A stretch of DNA of 40,270 nt from Ideonella sp. A 288 (GTDB lineage Bacteria; Pseudomonadota; Gammaproteobacteria; Burkholderiales; Burkholderiaceae_C), in contig NZ_MWLO01000021.1 of assembly GCF_002198735.1 (NCBI RefSeq), positions 1 to 40,270 on the forward strand, read 5' to 3'. The position numbers and the translations under genes are program-made. Positions 1 through 7,979 of this stretch are shown one piece after another. Under the pieces are notes generated by a model. It searched no databases, was not told the origin of the DNA, and saw only the letters and a list, made by a program, of their open reading frames with translations. Each line of letters begins with the position of its first letter. The first letter of the stretch is position 1.

Positions 1-21
1 GACAGGGGCGGGGGTGGTCAT
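1..21 (-). CDS. Start of a downstream gene, cut by the window edge
   Basis: An ATG (complement of 19-21) overlaps the TGA stop of the outer-membrane efflux gene in an ATGA arrangement and opens a frame reading M-T-T-P-A-P-V before the window ends. Such overlaps usually mean translational coupling. Genes after a NodT-type outer-membrane factor are often the membrane-fusion or inner-membrane parts of the same pump, so that is the likely identity, but seven residues cannot show it. No clear ribosome binding site is visible. Confidence 0.35.
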
Positions 22-1526
22 CGGGGAGCGCCTTGCGGGGCGCCGTGGGAGAAGGCCGACGCCATCGCGCCGGTCGAGGGAGAGGCGGCATGTGGGCGGT
101 TGATGCGGGCAGGCGCCGACGATGCGTCCGCGTCGGCCTCGCGCCAGCCGCCGCCCAGCGCCTTGAACAGGCGCACCTGCGCGGCGCCCAGGTCGGCGCG
201 TGCGCCGGCCATGCTGTCCTGCGCGCCCAGCTGCGTGCGCTGGGTGTCGAGCACCACCTGGAAATCCGCCAGGCCGCTGTCGTAGCGCTGACGCGCCAAG
301 GACGCAGCCGACGTGGCCGAGTCGGCGGCGCGCTGCAGGCGCAGCAGGCGTTCGCGGCCGCCGCGCAGCGCGGCCAGCGCGTCTTCCACCTCCTGCAGCG
401 CCGTCAGCACCGCGGCCTGCCAGGCGGCCGCGGCCTGGTCCAGCGCCGCGCGCTGGGCCCGCACCTGGGCCAAGCCGGCGCCGCCATCGACGATGGGCAC
501 CGCGGCGCTGGCCAGCAGCGAGGCCACCAGCGCGGCACTGTCGGTGAGCGCGCCCAGGGTGAGTGCACTCAGCCCGATCGATCCGCCCAGGCGGAAGCTC
601 GGGCGCCGCGCCGCGTCGGCCTGCGACACGCGGGCCATCGCCGCGCGCACCTGGTCCTCGGCCGCGCGCACATCGGGCCGCTGGCGCAGCGTGTCGGCGG
701 GGATGCCCAGCGGCAGCGGATCGGCGGCGCGCGGCAGGGCCATGGCAGCGGTCGGATCGATGGCCAGTTCGCGGTCCAGCGCCGCCGGCGGCTGGCCGGT
801 GAGCACGGCCAGCGCATGGCCGGTCTGTGCGATCTGCGTCTGCAGCGCCGGCAGTTGCGCCCGGGTCTGCTCGGCCGAGGCGTTGGCCTGTTCGGCATCG
901 AGCGCGTCCACCAGCCCTGCCTGCAGGCGCCAGCGTGTGATCTGCAGCGTGTCCAGCTGGCTCGCCAGGTTGGCCTCGGCGATGGCCAACCGCGCCTGCG
1001 CACCGCGCAGCGCGAGGTAGGCCAGGCCCACTTCGGCGGCCACCGACACCTGCACGTCGCCCAGGCTGGCCGCGCTGGACCGCACCAAGGCATCGGCGGC
1101 GTCCAGACCGTGGCGCGTGGCGCCGAACACGTCGGGTTCCCAGGCCGCATCGAGGCCCAGCCTGAAGCTGTTGCCGGTGCCGTTGTCGCCTGCGCGGCTG
1201 CGCTGCACCGAGGTCGATCCGGACACCGTCGGGGCCAGGCCTGCCGCGACCACGTCACGCGCGGCTCGCGATTGCTGCAGGGCCGCTCGCGCACTTTGGA
1301 TGCTGCTGTGCGCCGCCAGCGCGCGGCTCACCAGGCGATCGAGCAGCGGCTCGTCGAAGCGCAGCCACCAGCGCGACAGCGAGCCGGCCGTGCCGGGGGC
1401 GGAGGCCTCGGCGGCCGACCACTGCGCGGGCACTTCGAACGTGGCCTCGGGCCAGGGGGGCGCCACCACCGTGGCACAGCCGCCTCCGGCCAGCAGCGCC
1501 AACCACAGCGTCACCCGCAGCGTCAC
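18..1526 (-). CDS. RND-type efflux outer-membrane lipoprotein (NodT/OprM-like)
   Basis: Outer-membrane channel of a tripartite efflux pump: it forms the trimeric beta-barrel and periplasmic alpha-helical tunnel that exports drugs or metabolites. With the GTG at 1526 it has 502 residues and begins with a short lipoprotein signal, LLAGGGC, whose Cys17 would be lipidated. Two OEP repeats follow, recognisable by helical stretches such as ALDAEQANASAEQTRAQLPAL and by RPDVRAAEDQVRAAMARVSQA, the conserved segment of this family, then FQVVLDTQRTQLGAQD near the C terminus. An upstream in-frame ATG at 1613 would add 29 proline-rich residues before the signal peptide, so I prefer the GTG, although neither has a good Shine-Dalgarno. 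The gene diverges from the AI-2E permease gene and overlaps the next gene at the window edge. Substrate unknown. Confidence 0.9.
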   Translation of the reverse strand: MTLRVTLWLALLAGGGCATVVAPPWPEATFEVPAQWSAAEASAPGTAGSLSRWWLRFDEPLLDRLVSRALAAHSSIQSARAALQQSRAARDVVAAGLAPTVSGSTSVQRSRAGDNGTGNSFRLGLDAAWEPDVFGATRHGLDAADALVRSSAASLGDVQVSVAAEVGLAYLALRGAQARLAIAEANLASQLDTLQITRWRLQAGLVDALDAEQANASAEQTRAQLPALQTQIAQTGHALAVLTGQPPAALDRELAIDPTAAMALPRAADPLPLGIPADTLRQRPDVRAAEDQVRAAMARVSQADAARRPSFRLGGSIGLSALTLGALTDSAALVASLLASAAVPIVDGGAGLAQVRAQRAALDQAAAAWQAAVLTALQEVEDALAALRGGRERLLRLQRAADSATSAASLARQRYDSGLADFQVVLDTQRTQLGAQDSMAGARADLGAAQVRLFKALGGGWREADADASSAPARINRPHAASPSTGAMASAFSHGAPQGAPR

Positions 1527-1698
1527 CGTCAGAGGTGCCGCACACGGCCAGCGTCGATGTCGTTCGGGGGGCCGGCTACAACTGGGCGGCGCGGCGGTCG
1601 GAGAGGGGGGCATGGAGGTGGGCTGGCCGTGGCTGGCCTCGACGGGCGTCGAGGCCCCAACCGAGCGCTCCGATGGTGGTTTGCCTGGCCTGCCGGCG

Positions 1699-1718
1699 TC
1701 TGTGCGCAAGCGAACCAA
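1699..1718 (+). promoter_or_regulatory. Shared Crp-like dyad, copy A
   Basis: TCTGTGCGCAAGCGAACCAA lies in the 298-bp divergent spacer between the efflux lipoprotein and the AI-2E permease. It shares TCTGTGCGCAAGCG and ACCAA with the copy at 36987-37006. Unlike several other copies, I see no convincing -10 hexamer at the expected distance on either strand, so which gene it serves is open. Confidence 0.5.
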
Positions 1719-1770
1719 TGCCGTGTCGGTGCGGGCCCGATCTGTGTTCGGTACCGCACCGACACGGCAT
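1718..1770. repeat. Perfect 17-bp inverted repeat in divergent spacer
   Basis: The arm 1718-1734 (ATGCCGTGTCGGTGCGG) is the exact reverse complement of 1754-1770, separated by 19 nt. It starts at the last base of the dyad at 1699-1718 and ends 54 bp before the AI-2E permease ATG. As RNA it would make a very stable hairpin in the permease leader. There is no T-run, so a leader structure or a protein-binding site is as likely as a terminator. Confidence 0.7.
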
Positions 1771-1824
1771 GGCGCCTGGCTACGATGGTGGCAGCCGAAT
1801 CCCGGCCGATCCCGGAGCCCCCCG

Positions 1825-2904
1825 ATGAGCGCGTCACAGCCTGAGCGGCCCACGGACCGCGACCACCGGCTGCTGGCCTGGCTGATGGGCGTCACCGCGG
1901 CGGCGCTGGCCTGGGTGCTGCTGCCGTTTTTCGGCGCCATCCTGTGGGGCGTGGTCATCGCGCTGCTGTTCGCGCCGGTGTACCACTGGCTGCTCGGCCC
2001 GCTGCGCGGACGCCGCACCCTGGGGGCCCTGCTCACGCTGCTGCTGGTGCTGCTGTTGGTGATCCTGCCGCTGGTGCTGGTGGCTGCGTCGCTGGCCAGC
2101 GAGGCGACGCTGGTCTACCAGCGGCTGCAGTCCGGCGAGTGGAACCCGGCGCAGTACTTTCGCGGCCTGTTCGATGCACTGCCGCCGTCGATGGCGGCCC
2201 TGCTCGAGCGCGTCGGCCTGGCCGACTTCGATGCCCTGCAGCGGCGGCTGGCCGCCGCGCTGGCGCAGGGCAGCCAGTTCATCGCCGGGCAGGCGCTGGG
2301 CCTGGGCCAGGTCACGTTCGAGTTCATGGCCAGCCTGGCGATCACCGTCTACCTGTCGTTCTTCCTGATCCGCGACGGCGATGGCCTGGTGCGCACGCTG
2401 CGCCGCGTGGTGCCGCTGAAGGCCGCGCAGCTGCAGTCCCTGCTCGACATGTTTGCCACCGTGGTGCGCGCCACGGTGCGCGGCAACCTGCTGGTGGCCG
2501 TCATCCAGGGCGCGTTGGGAGGGCTGGCGTTCTGGGTGCTGGGCGTCAATGCGGCCCTGCTCTGGGCGGTGCTGATGGCCTTCCTGTCGCTGCTGCCGGC
2601 CATCGGCGCCGGCCTGGTGTGGGTGCCGGTGGCGGCCTACTTCTTTCTCACGGGGGCCGTGTGGCAGGCCGTGGCGCTGGTGGCCTTCGGCGTGCTGGTG
2701 ATCGGCCTCGTGGACAACCTGCTGCGCCCGGTGCTGGTGGGCAAGGACACGCACATGCCCGACTGGCTGGTGATGGTGACCACCTTGGGCGGGCTGTCGG
2801 TGATGGGCCCCAACGGCTTCATCGTCGGCCCGGCCATCGCGGCGATGTTCATCGCCGTGTGGCACCTGCACGGCCAGGTGCAGGACGGCACGACCCGGGC
2901 GTGA
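1825..2904 (+). CDS. AI-2E family transporter (PerM/YdiK-like permease)
   Basis: Polytopic inner-membrane protein of 359 residues, the usual length for the AI-2E/PerM family. Members have been linked to export of autoinducer-2 or to Na+/H+ antiport; the substrate here cannot be told. About eight hydrophobic segments are visible: two at the N terminus (residues 10-60), one at 65-90, and a C-terminal cluster including LLVAVIQGALGGLAFWVLGV, LLWAVLMAFLSLLPAIGAGLVWVP and LLRPVLVGKDTHMPDWLVMVTTLGGL, the family hallmark region. The ATG at 1825 is chosen because it directly precedes the first conserved segment and follows a GGAG at about 1814-1817. It is convergent with the SOUL gene, only 7 bp away. 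Confidence 0.92.
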   Translation: MSASQPERPTDRDHRLLAWLMGVTAAALAWVLLPFFGAILWGVVIALLFAPVYHWLLGPLRGRRTLGALLTLLLVLLLVILPLVLVAASLASEATLVYQRLQSGEWNPAQYFRGLFDALPPSMAALLERVGLADFDALQRRLAAALAQGSQFIAGQALGLGQVTFEFMASLAITVYLSFFLIRDGDGLVRTLRRVVPLKAAQLQSLLDMFATVVRATVRGNLLVAVIQGALGGLAFWVLGVNAALLWAVLMAFLSLLPAIGAGLVWVPVAAYFFLTGAVWQAVALVAFGVLVIGLVDNLLRPVLVGKDTHMPDWLVMVTTLGGLSVMGPNGFIVGPAIAAMFIAVWHLHGQVQDGTTRA

Positions 2905-2911
2905 GACCTGC

Positions 2912-3532
2912 TCAGGGTGTCAGGGTCAGCCAGATCTCGTTGCGGCGCAGGAACCAGGGCGTGAACGGCGCGTTGTAGCGCGAGTACACCGGCTCACCGG
3001 TCCAGGCCAGGTTGGCAGCGCGCAGGGCGTCCGTGAGCTTGTCGAGGTGCTCGCGGTCGTTGGCCACCGACCAGAACCCCGAGTAGGTGATCGCAGCCAA
3101 CCGCCTGGCCGGCACCTCGCGCAGCCGCACGCGCTCGTCCACCGGCTCGGGCGCGTCGGCCAGGGCCAGCCCCTTGGGCAGCACGAACTGCACGAGGTGG
3201 CCGCCGGCGGCCGCGCTCTGCGTCACCGGTGCGGTCATCGGCAGGCGCACCGGCACGGGCGTCTGCGTCACCGGTGCGGTCATCGCGAACGTGCGCGCGC
3301 CCTTGTTCTTGCCGAAGATGTAGCCGGCCAGGATGGGGAAGGCCGCGTTGCCGGCATCGCTGACGGCGCCGTCGGCCGGCCCGGGGATGAAGACCTCGGC
3401 CACGATGTACGGCGCGTACTGCCGCACCTCGACGTCGCCCACGCGGCGCAGCACCTCGAAATCGGGCTCCTCGATGGCGTGGCTCAGCATGGGGAAGGCG
3501 AACAGGGCGAGGGTGAGGGCGAGGTGGCGCAT
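2912..3532 (-). CDS. SOUL-family haem-binding protein, exported
   Basis: 206-residue protein with a typical signal peptide (residues 1 to about 19, ending SHA) and then a complete SOUL domain, starting IEEPDFEVLRRVGDVEVRQYAPYIVAEV. Eukaryotic SOUL/HEBP proteins bind haem or porphyrin; the bacterial role is largely unknown. The family's MTAPV signature occurs twice, as MTAPVTQ, and the two copies are encoded by an exact 24-nt direct repeat (3217-3240 and 3262-3285). The C-terminal YNAPFTPWFLRRNEIWL is also typical. Its first 49 bp overlap the end of the upstream FNR-like gene in another frame, so the two may be co-transcribed or the promoter lies inside that gene. Confidence 0.9.
   Translation of the reverse strand: MRHLALTLALFAFPMLSHAIEEPDFEVLRRVGDVEVRQYAPYIVAEVFIPGPADGAVSDAGNAAFPILAGYIFGKNKGARTFAMTAPVTQTPVPVRLPMTAPVTQSAAAGGHLVQFVLPKGLALADAPEPVDERVRLREVPARRLAAITYSGFWSVANDREHLDKLTDALRAANLAWTGEPVYSRYNAPFTPWFLRRNEIWLTLTP
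3217..3285. repeat. 24-nt perfect direct repeat inside the SOUL gene
   Basis: Identical 24-nt blocks at 3217-3240 and 3262-3285, 45 bp apart, encode the two MTAPVTQ motifs. The duplicated protein motif is normal for SOUL domains, but full identity including synonymous positions suggests recent homogenisation. Confidence 0.85.
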
Positions 3533-4377
3533 GGTGTCCGTGGCAGGCCCGTGCGGGGCCCATGGTTGATGACGCGGGGGCTGGCGGCCGGGCGCCTGCG
3601 GGGCGTCGAGGACGCATGATGCCCGAGCGCGTCAAGGTCCGGGATCAACAGGTGGCGCGGCCCACCGGAGCCTGGGCGCACCAGGCCCAGGTCCTTGAGG
3701 TGGCCGAAGGCCCGGCACACGGTCTCGCGCGACAGGCCCAGGCAATCGCCGATCTCGGGCCGCGACAGGCCCAGGCGGATGGCTTCGCCGGGGCCCAGCG
3801 GTGCGTCGGCCGAGCGCCGCCAGCCGAGGATGAACTCGGCCAGGCGGGCGCTGGGTGCCAAGGTGCCCAGCGCGAGCCGCCAGGTGCGTTCGCGCAGCAG
3901 TTGGGCGCTCATCGCGACGTGCACCACGTGGGTGAGGGCCGGTACCTCGGCCGAGGCGGCCACCAGGGCGGTGTACAGCACCGACCACACCTCGCAGCGG
4001 TCCAGCGCCACGGTGTCGGCGGCGCAGCGGCCGGTGGCCATGCTGTCCAGGCCGATCCAGTCGCCGCCGAAGTGCAGTCCGACGATCTGTCGGCGGCCAT
4101 CGGGCGAGTCGGCCACGGCCTTGGCCGCGCCGGTGCGGATGAGGTGCAGGCAGCGGAAGGCCTCGCCGGCTCTCTGGATGGGCCGCCCCCGCTGCACCGT
4201 GCGCGGGGCAAAGGTCAGGTGCTGTGCCACCAGCGCCAGCGACTCCGGCAGCCCTGCCACCGCCTCGGGCAGCGCACGTGCGTCGCGCGGGTCGGCATGG
4301 CGCACCGCCGCGTAGTCTGCGGCTGGGTTCACCGGCGGCTCGTGGGTGCGGGTGGCGCCGCGCATCTGGTCCAGCAT
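3484..4377 (-). CDS. Crp/Fnr-family regulator, FNR-like, without N-terminal Cys cluster
   Basis: 297-residue transcription factor: an effector domain with a beta-roll (IQRAGEAFRCLHLIRTGAAKAVADSPDGRRQIVGLHFGGDWIGLDSMATG matches the FNR pattern), a dimer helix, and a winged HTH (IRLGLSRPEIGDCLGLSRETVCRAFGHLKDLGLV). The recognition helix RETVCR keeps the positions of CRP Arg180, Glu181 and Arg185. The N-terminal cysteines that hold the oxygen-sensing cluster of E. coli FNR are missing, so it should not be a classical Fe-S sensor. The C terminus has an unusual tail of about 50 residues rich in Pro, Ser and Cys that overlaps the SOUL start. The ATG at 4377 has AGGAA six bases upstream. A Crp-like dyad at 4437-4456 with a -10-like CTCAAT at 4412-4417 lies upstream. 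Confidence 0.9.
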   Translation of the reverse strand: MLDQMRGATRTHEPPVNPAADYAAVRHADPRDARALPEAVAGLPESLALVAQHLTFAPRTVQRGRPIQRAGEAFRCLHLIRTGAAKAVADSPDGRRQIVGLHFGGDWIGLDSMATGRCAADTVALDRCEVWSVLYTALVAASAEVPALTHVVHVAMSAQLLRERTWRLALGTLAPSARLAEFILGWRRSADAPLGPGEAIRLGLSRPEIGDCLGLSRETVCRAFGHLKDLGLVRPGSGGPRHLLIPDLDALGHHASSTPRRRPAASPRVINHGPRTGLPRTPCATSPSPSPCSPSPC

Positions 4378-4411
4378 GTCGTTCCTTTTCCGGGCATCCC
4401 GGGTGGGGTGC

Positions 4412-4456
4412 ATTGAGCCCCGACGCCTCGACCGTGTCTGTTCGTGAACGTACAGA
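4412..4456 (-). promoter_or_regulatory. Shared Crp-like dyad, copy B, with -10 candidate for the FNR-like gene
   Basis: TCTGTTCGTGAACGTACAGA at 4437-4456 is the most symmetric copy (TCTGT-N-CGT-NN-ACG-N-ACAGA). On the minus strand CTCAAT (4412-4417) lies 29.5 bp from its centre, placing the dyad at about -41.5 from a start near 4405 and giving a 28-nt leader with a good ribosome site. The same spacer also serves the divergent VIT1 operon. Confidence 0.55.
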
Positions 4457-4594
4457 TCGTGCCGGTGGTTCCGTCGCACAGTGGCCGGGTCGACCCCACT
4501 CCACCGGTCCGAGAGAGATCCGATGACACCCGTGCCCCTCCTTTTGCAGGCCAGCCGCGACGCGCTGCCGGCCGCGACGGGCTATCCTCGCCGC

Positions 4595-5296
4595 ATGATC
4601 CATCTGAGACGACACACCGAACGACACCGCACCGACCGCATCGGCTGGCTGCGCGCCGCGGTGCTCGGGGCCAATGACGGCATCGTCTCCACCGCCAGCC
4701 TGCTGGTGGGCGTGGCGGCGGCGAACGCGCCCCAGGCCAGCATCCTGCTCACCGGCGTGGCCGGGCTGGTGGCCGGCGCCATGTCGATGGCGGCGGGCGA
4801 GTACGTGTCGGTGCACTCGCAGGCCGACACCGAGCAGGCCGACCTGGCCAAGGAGCGCGACGAGATCGCGGCCGACCCCGAATCGGAAACGCGCGAGCTC
4901 ACCGCCATCTACGTGGCCCGTGGCCTCGACCAGCCGCTGGCCGAGCAGGTGGCGGCCCGGCTGATGGCCCACGACGCGCTGGGCGCCCATGCCCGCGACG
5001 AGCTCGGCATCTCCGAGGCCTTCTCTGCGCAGCCGGTGCAGGCCGCGCTGTCCTCGGCCGCCAGCTTTGCCGTCGGTGCGGCACTGCCGCTGGGCGTGGC
5101 GATGCTGCTGCCCGGGGCGAGCCTCATCGCCGGGGTGTCGGCGGCCTCGCTGGTGTTCCTGGCCGCGCTGGGTGCGCTGGCGGCCCGCGCCGGCGGTGCC
5201 GGCGCCTGGGTCGGCGCGGCCCGCGTGGCCTTCTGGGGCGCGCTGGCCATGGGCCTGACGGCCGGCGCAGGGTCGATGTTCGGGGCGGTGGCATGA
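4595..5296 (+). CDS. VIT1/CCC1-family iron/manganese transporter
   Basis: Integral membrane transporter of 233 residues, the bacterial VIT1-family size, expected to move Fe2+ or Mn2+ out of the cytoplasm. The N terminus [28 protein letters not shown] is the conserved first membrane helix. The second helix ends [20 protein letters not shown], followed by an acidic cytoplasmic segment (residues about 75-135) that corresponds to the metal-binding domain, then three C-terminal hydrophobic segments. I start at the ATG at 4595 because homologues begin just before this point. An in-frame ATG at 4523 has a better GAGAG site and would add 24 residues. The stop overlaps the next ATG (ATGA), so translation is coupled. 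Confidence 0.88.
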   Translation: MIHLRRHTERHRTDRIGWLRAAVLGANDGIVSTASLLVGVAAANAPQASILLTGVAGLVAGAMSMAAGEYVSVHSQADTEQADLAKERDEIAADPESETRELTAIYVARGLDQPLAEQVAARLMAHDALGAHARDELGISEAFSAQPVQAALSSAASFAVGAALPLGVAMLLPGASLIAGVSAASLVFLAALGALAARAGGAGAWVGAARVAFWGALAMGLTAGAGSMFGAVA

Positions 5297-5616
5297 CGCT
5301 TTTGCAGTCTGCTGGACGCGTCCTTGGCGTGTTGTTGCTCTTGTCGCCCTGGACCCCGGTGGCCTCGGCCCAGGTGTCCGACGGCGCCCGGCTGGCCAGC
5401 GACCACGGCTGCCTGAACTGCCACTGTGCGGGATCGAAGTCGTCGCCGACGCTGGAGAGCCTGACGAAGAAGGCGGCCGACCAGCGCGACGGCACCGACG
5501 CCGTGCAGCACCTGCTGGACGAGATGCACGAGAAATCGGCGGTGACGAGCCACCGGCGTGTCAGCGACCCATCCGCGCTGGCGATCCTGCGCTGGATGGC
5601 CCAGGGCGCCCATTGA
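5293..5616 (+). CDS. Small mono-haem c-type cytochrome
   Basis: 107-residue exported protein: signal peptide of about 26 residues ending VASA, then the haem attachment motif C40-L-N-C43-H44. Mature size is about 80 residues, like a class I cytochrome c. The axial methionine is not obvious; the EMHEK segment or the Met near the C-terminal helix (LAILRWMAQ) are candidates. It overlaps the transporter stop by 4 bp and its own stop overlaps the TTG start of the J-protein gene. Placement suggests periplasmic electron transfer linked to metal handling, which is inference. Confidence 0.82.
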   Translation: MTLLQSAGRVLGVLLLLSPWTPVASAQVSDGARLASDHGCLNCHCAGSKSSPTLESLTKKAADQRDGTDAVQHLLDEMHEKSAVTSHRRVSDPSALAILRWMAQGAH

Positions 5617-6554
5617 GCGCCGTCGAGTTCGAGGACTACTACGCCCGGCTCGGCGTGCCGAGCACGGCCTCGCCGACCGAGGTCAAGCGCGCCTACCGCA
5701 AGCTGGCGCGCAAGTACCACCCGGACGTGAGCCAGGAGCCCGATGCCGAGGCCCGCTTCAAGCAGGTGGCCGAGGCCTGGGAGGCGCTGGGCGATGCCGA
5801 GAAGCGCGCCGCCTACGACGAGGTGGCACGCCGCCATCGCGAGGGTGAGCGCTTCAGTCCGCCGCCGGGCTGGGACACCGGTTTCGAGTTCAGCGGCACG
5901 GGCGGGGGTGCCGACGAGCACAGCGCCTTCTTCGAGGCCCTGTTCGGCCGCCAACGGGCCGCGGCGGCAGCGCGCGCGGCACGGCCCCGCGCCGGCGAGG
6001 ACCACCACGCCAAGGTGCAGATCGACCTGGTCGACGCCTACCGGGGCGGGCTGCGCACCATCGCGCTGCGCGTGCCGCAGCCCGACGGCCGCGGTGGGCT
6101 GCGCCTGGCCGATCGCACGCTGGACGTGAACATCCCGCGCGGCATCCGCCCCGGGCAGCGCCTGCGACTGGCCGGGCAGGGCGCACCGGGTCAGGGCGGC
6201 GGCGCGGCCGGCGACCTGTACCTTGAAGTCGAGTTCGCGCCGCAGACGGTCTTCCGCATCGACGAGCGCGACGTCAGCCTCGACCTGCCGGTGGCGCCCT
6301 GGGAGGCGGCGCTGGGCGCGAGCGTCGAGGTGCGCACGCCGGATGGCCAGGTGCAACTGGCCGTGCCAGCGGGCTCGTGGTCGGGGCGGCGGCTGCGCCT
6401 GAAAGGGCAGGGGCTGCCGGGCACCCCGCCGGGTGACCTGTATGCGGTGCTGTCGATCGCACTGCCGCCGGCCACCGACGACGCCGCACAGGCCGCCTAC
6501 CGCGCCATGGGCGAGCACTTCGCCGCCTTCGATCCACGTCGGCCACCGGTCTGA
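5613..6554 (+). CDS. cbpA: DnaJ-family co-chaperone, CbpA-like
   Basis: 313-residue type II J protein. The J domain spans residues about 8-72 with H36-P37-D38, needed to stimulate DnaK ATPase. A Gly/Phe-poor linker follows, then the two C-terminal substrate-binding beta domains (VDLVDAYRGGLRTIALRVP; IPRGIRPGQRLRLAGQG; later LKGQGLPGTPPGDLYAVLSIALPP). There is no zinc-finger CXXCXGXG region, which separates it from DnaJ. The start is a TTG that overlaps the cytochrome stop (TTGA); this fits because the J domain begins at residue 8. Third gene of the operon. E. coli CbpA also binds curved DNA; whether this one does is not visible. Confidence 0.88.
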   Translation: MSAVEFEDYYARLGVPSTASPTEVKRAYRKLARKYHPDVSQEPDAEARFKQVAEAWEALGDAEKRAAYDEVARRHREGERFSPPPGWDTGFEFSGTGGGADEHSAFFEALFGRQRAAAAARAARPRAGEDHHAKVQIDLVDAYRGGLRTIALRVPQPDGRGGLRLADRTLDVNIPRGIRPGQRLRLAGQGAPGQGGGAAGDLYLEVEFAPQTVFRIDERDVSLDLPVAPWEAALGASVEVRTPDGQVQLAVPAGSWSGRRLRLKGQGLPGTPPGDLYAVLSIALPPATDDAAQAAYRAMGEHFAAFDPRRPPV

Positions 6555-6649
6555 CGCCACCGCCGCGGGGCGACCCGGCGCGCGTGCCGCGGGATGTGCG
6601 CCCGCGCGACCTCGTCCAACGCATGGACGCTTATTTTGCGCGCTTGATG

Positions 6650-6694
6650 TTCGTCTGCCAGCGCACAGACGGTGTCGCGTGGCCCTCCTATAAA
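6650..6694 (+). promoter_or_regulatory. ompA-type promoter: Crp-like dyad copy C plus TATAAA -10
   Basis: The spacer 6555-6736 holds TTCGTCTGCCAGCGCACAGA (6650-6669), a copy of the shared dyad with one perfect half-site, GCGCACAGA. TATAAA at 6689-6694 is a strong -10 hexamer and starts 29.5 bp from the dyad centre, so a start near 6701 would put the dyad at -41.5, the class II activator position. No -35 match is needed or seen. Confidence 0.65.
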
Positions 6695-6736
6695 CCGATC
6701 AGCATGAATTTCCCTGCTGCTCACCGAAAGTACACC

Positions 6737-7933
6737 ATGAAACTCCACCCCGTCCTGCGCCTGCCCGTTCTGGCTGCCCTGAGCGCGCTCATCGCAGCGC
6801 CTTCGTTCGCTCAAGAGGGCGGTTACGGCTATGGCGGCCTGTCCGTCGGCTCGGCCCGCGCCAAGGTCGACGAGGAGCGCATCGCCGCCAACCTGCTCGG
6901 CGCCGGGCTGGTCACCACTGGCTTTGCCCGCGACCAGCGCGACACGGCCTACAAGGTGTTCCTCGGCTACCAGGTCAACCGCAACATCGGCATCGAGGCC
7001 GGCTACTTCGACCTCGGCAAGTTCGGCTTCTCGGCCAGCACCTCTCCGGCCGGCTCGCTCAACAGCCAGCTCGAGGTGCAGGGCTTCAACCTCGACGTGG
7101 TCGGCACGCTGCCCATCACTGAACGCCTGTCGGCGATCGGTCGCGTCGGCGCCCACCACACCCGCACCCGCAGCAGCTTCAACGGCACGGGCGCGCTCGG
7201 CACGCTCGACCAGCAGCAGAGCAAGCGCGACGTCAACGCCAAGATCGGTGCCGGCCTGCAGTACGCCTTCAGCCCCGGCTTCCAGATGCGCGGCGAGATC
7301 GAGCGCTTCCGCATCAACGACGGTGCCAACGGCAAGGGCGACGTGAACCTGGTGTCGGTGAGCCTGGTGTTCCCGTTCGGCCGCACCACCACCACCGCGC
7401 CGCGTGCCATGAGCACCCCGACCTACAGTGCCCCGATCGCCCAGGCCCCGATGCCCGCGCCCGCACCGGCACCGGCACCCGTGGTGGTGATGTCGCCGCC
7501 GCCGGTGGCCGCTCCGATGGTCGTCGCGCCGGCGCCCCAGGCCCCGCAGCGCCGCCGCGTGAGCTACTCGGCCGAGTCGCTGTTCGGCTTCGACCGCGCG
7601 CAGATGCAGCCGAACGGCATGTCCGCGCTCGACGGCTTCGCCCGTGAACTGGACGGCACGCAGTTCGAGACCATCAACGTCGAGGGCCACACCGACCGCC
7701 TGGGCTCGGACAGCTACAACCAGTCGCTGTCGCAGCAACGTGCCGAATCGGTGAAGTCCTACCTGGTCACCAACGGCAAGGTCGACCCCGGCAAGATCTC
7801 GGCCGTCGGCAAGAGCGAGTCCGACCCGGTGACCAAGGCCGGCGACTGCAAGGGCGAGCGCGCCAGCGCCTCGCTGATCGCCTGCCTGCAGCCCGACCGC
7901 CGCGTCGAGATCGAGGTGGTCGGCACGCGCTGA
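6737..7933 (+). CDS. OmpA-family outer-membrane protein
   Basis: 398 residues. The signal peptide (residues 1-25, ending PSFA before QEGG) is followed by an eight-strand OmpA-like beta-barrel (about 27-215), with alternating segments such as YKVFLGYQVNRNIGIEAGYFDLG and a Phe-ended last strand VNLVSVSLVFPFG. A flexible linker rich in Ala and Pro (PMPAPAPAPAPVV, about 230-275) comes next. The C-terminal peptidoglycan-binding OmpA domain contains FGFDRAQMQPNG and INVEGHTDRLGSDSYNQSLSQQRAESV; its late loop with two cysteines (GDCKG...IACLQPDRR) is common in this family. The ATG at 6737 gives the signal peptide directly. It anchors the outer membrane to the wall. A small membrane protein gene and ndvB follow in the same direction. 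Confidence 0.93.
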   Translation: MKLHPVLRLPVLAALSALIAAPSFAQEGGYGYGGLSVGSARAKVDEERIAANLLGAGLVTTGFARDQRDTAYKVFLGYQVNRNIGIEAGYFDLGKFGFSASTSPAGSLNSQLEVQGFNLDVVGTLPITERLSAIGRVGAHHTRTRSSFNGTGALGTLDQQQSKRDVNAKIGAGLQYAFSPGFQMRGEIERFRINDGANGKGDVNLVSVSLVFPFGRTTTTAPRAMSTPTYSAPIAQAPMPAPAPAPAPVVVMSPPPVAAPMVVAPAPQAPQRRRVSYSAESLFGFDRAQMQPNGMSALDGFARELDGTQFETINVEGHTDRLGSDSYNQSLSQQRAESVKSYLVTNGKVDPGKISAVGKSESDPVTKAGDCKGERASASLIACLQPDRRVEIEVVGTR

Positions 7934-7979
7934 TCCAGCGCCCGCCTGCCTTCTGCCCACCCAGCCCGGAGACCGCACC

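Noticed and set aside
1741-1760. A tenth dyad copy starting TCTGTG at 1741
   Set aside because: Only the first six bases match; the spacing and second half-site are wrong, and it falls in the loop and arm of the inverted repeat.
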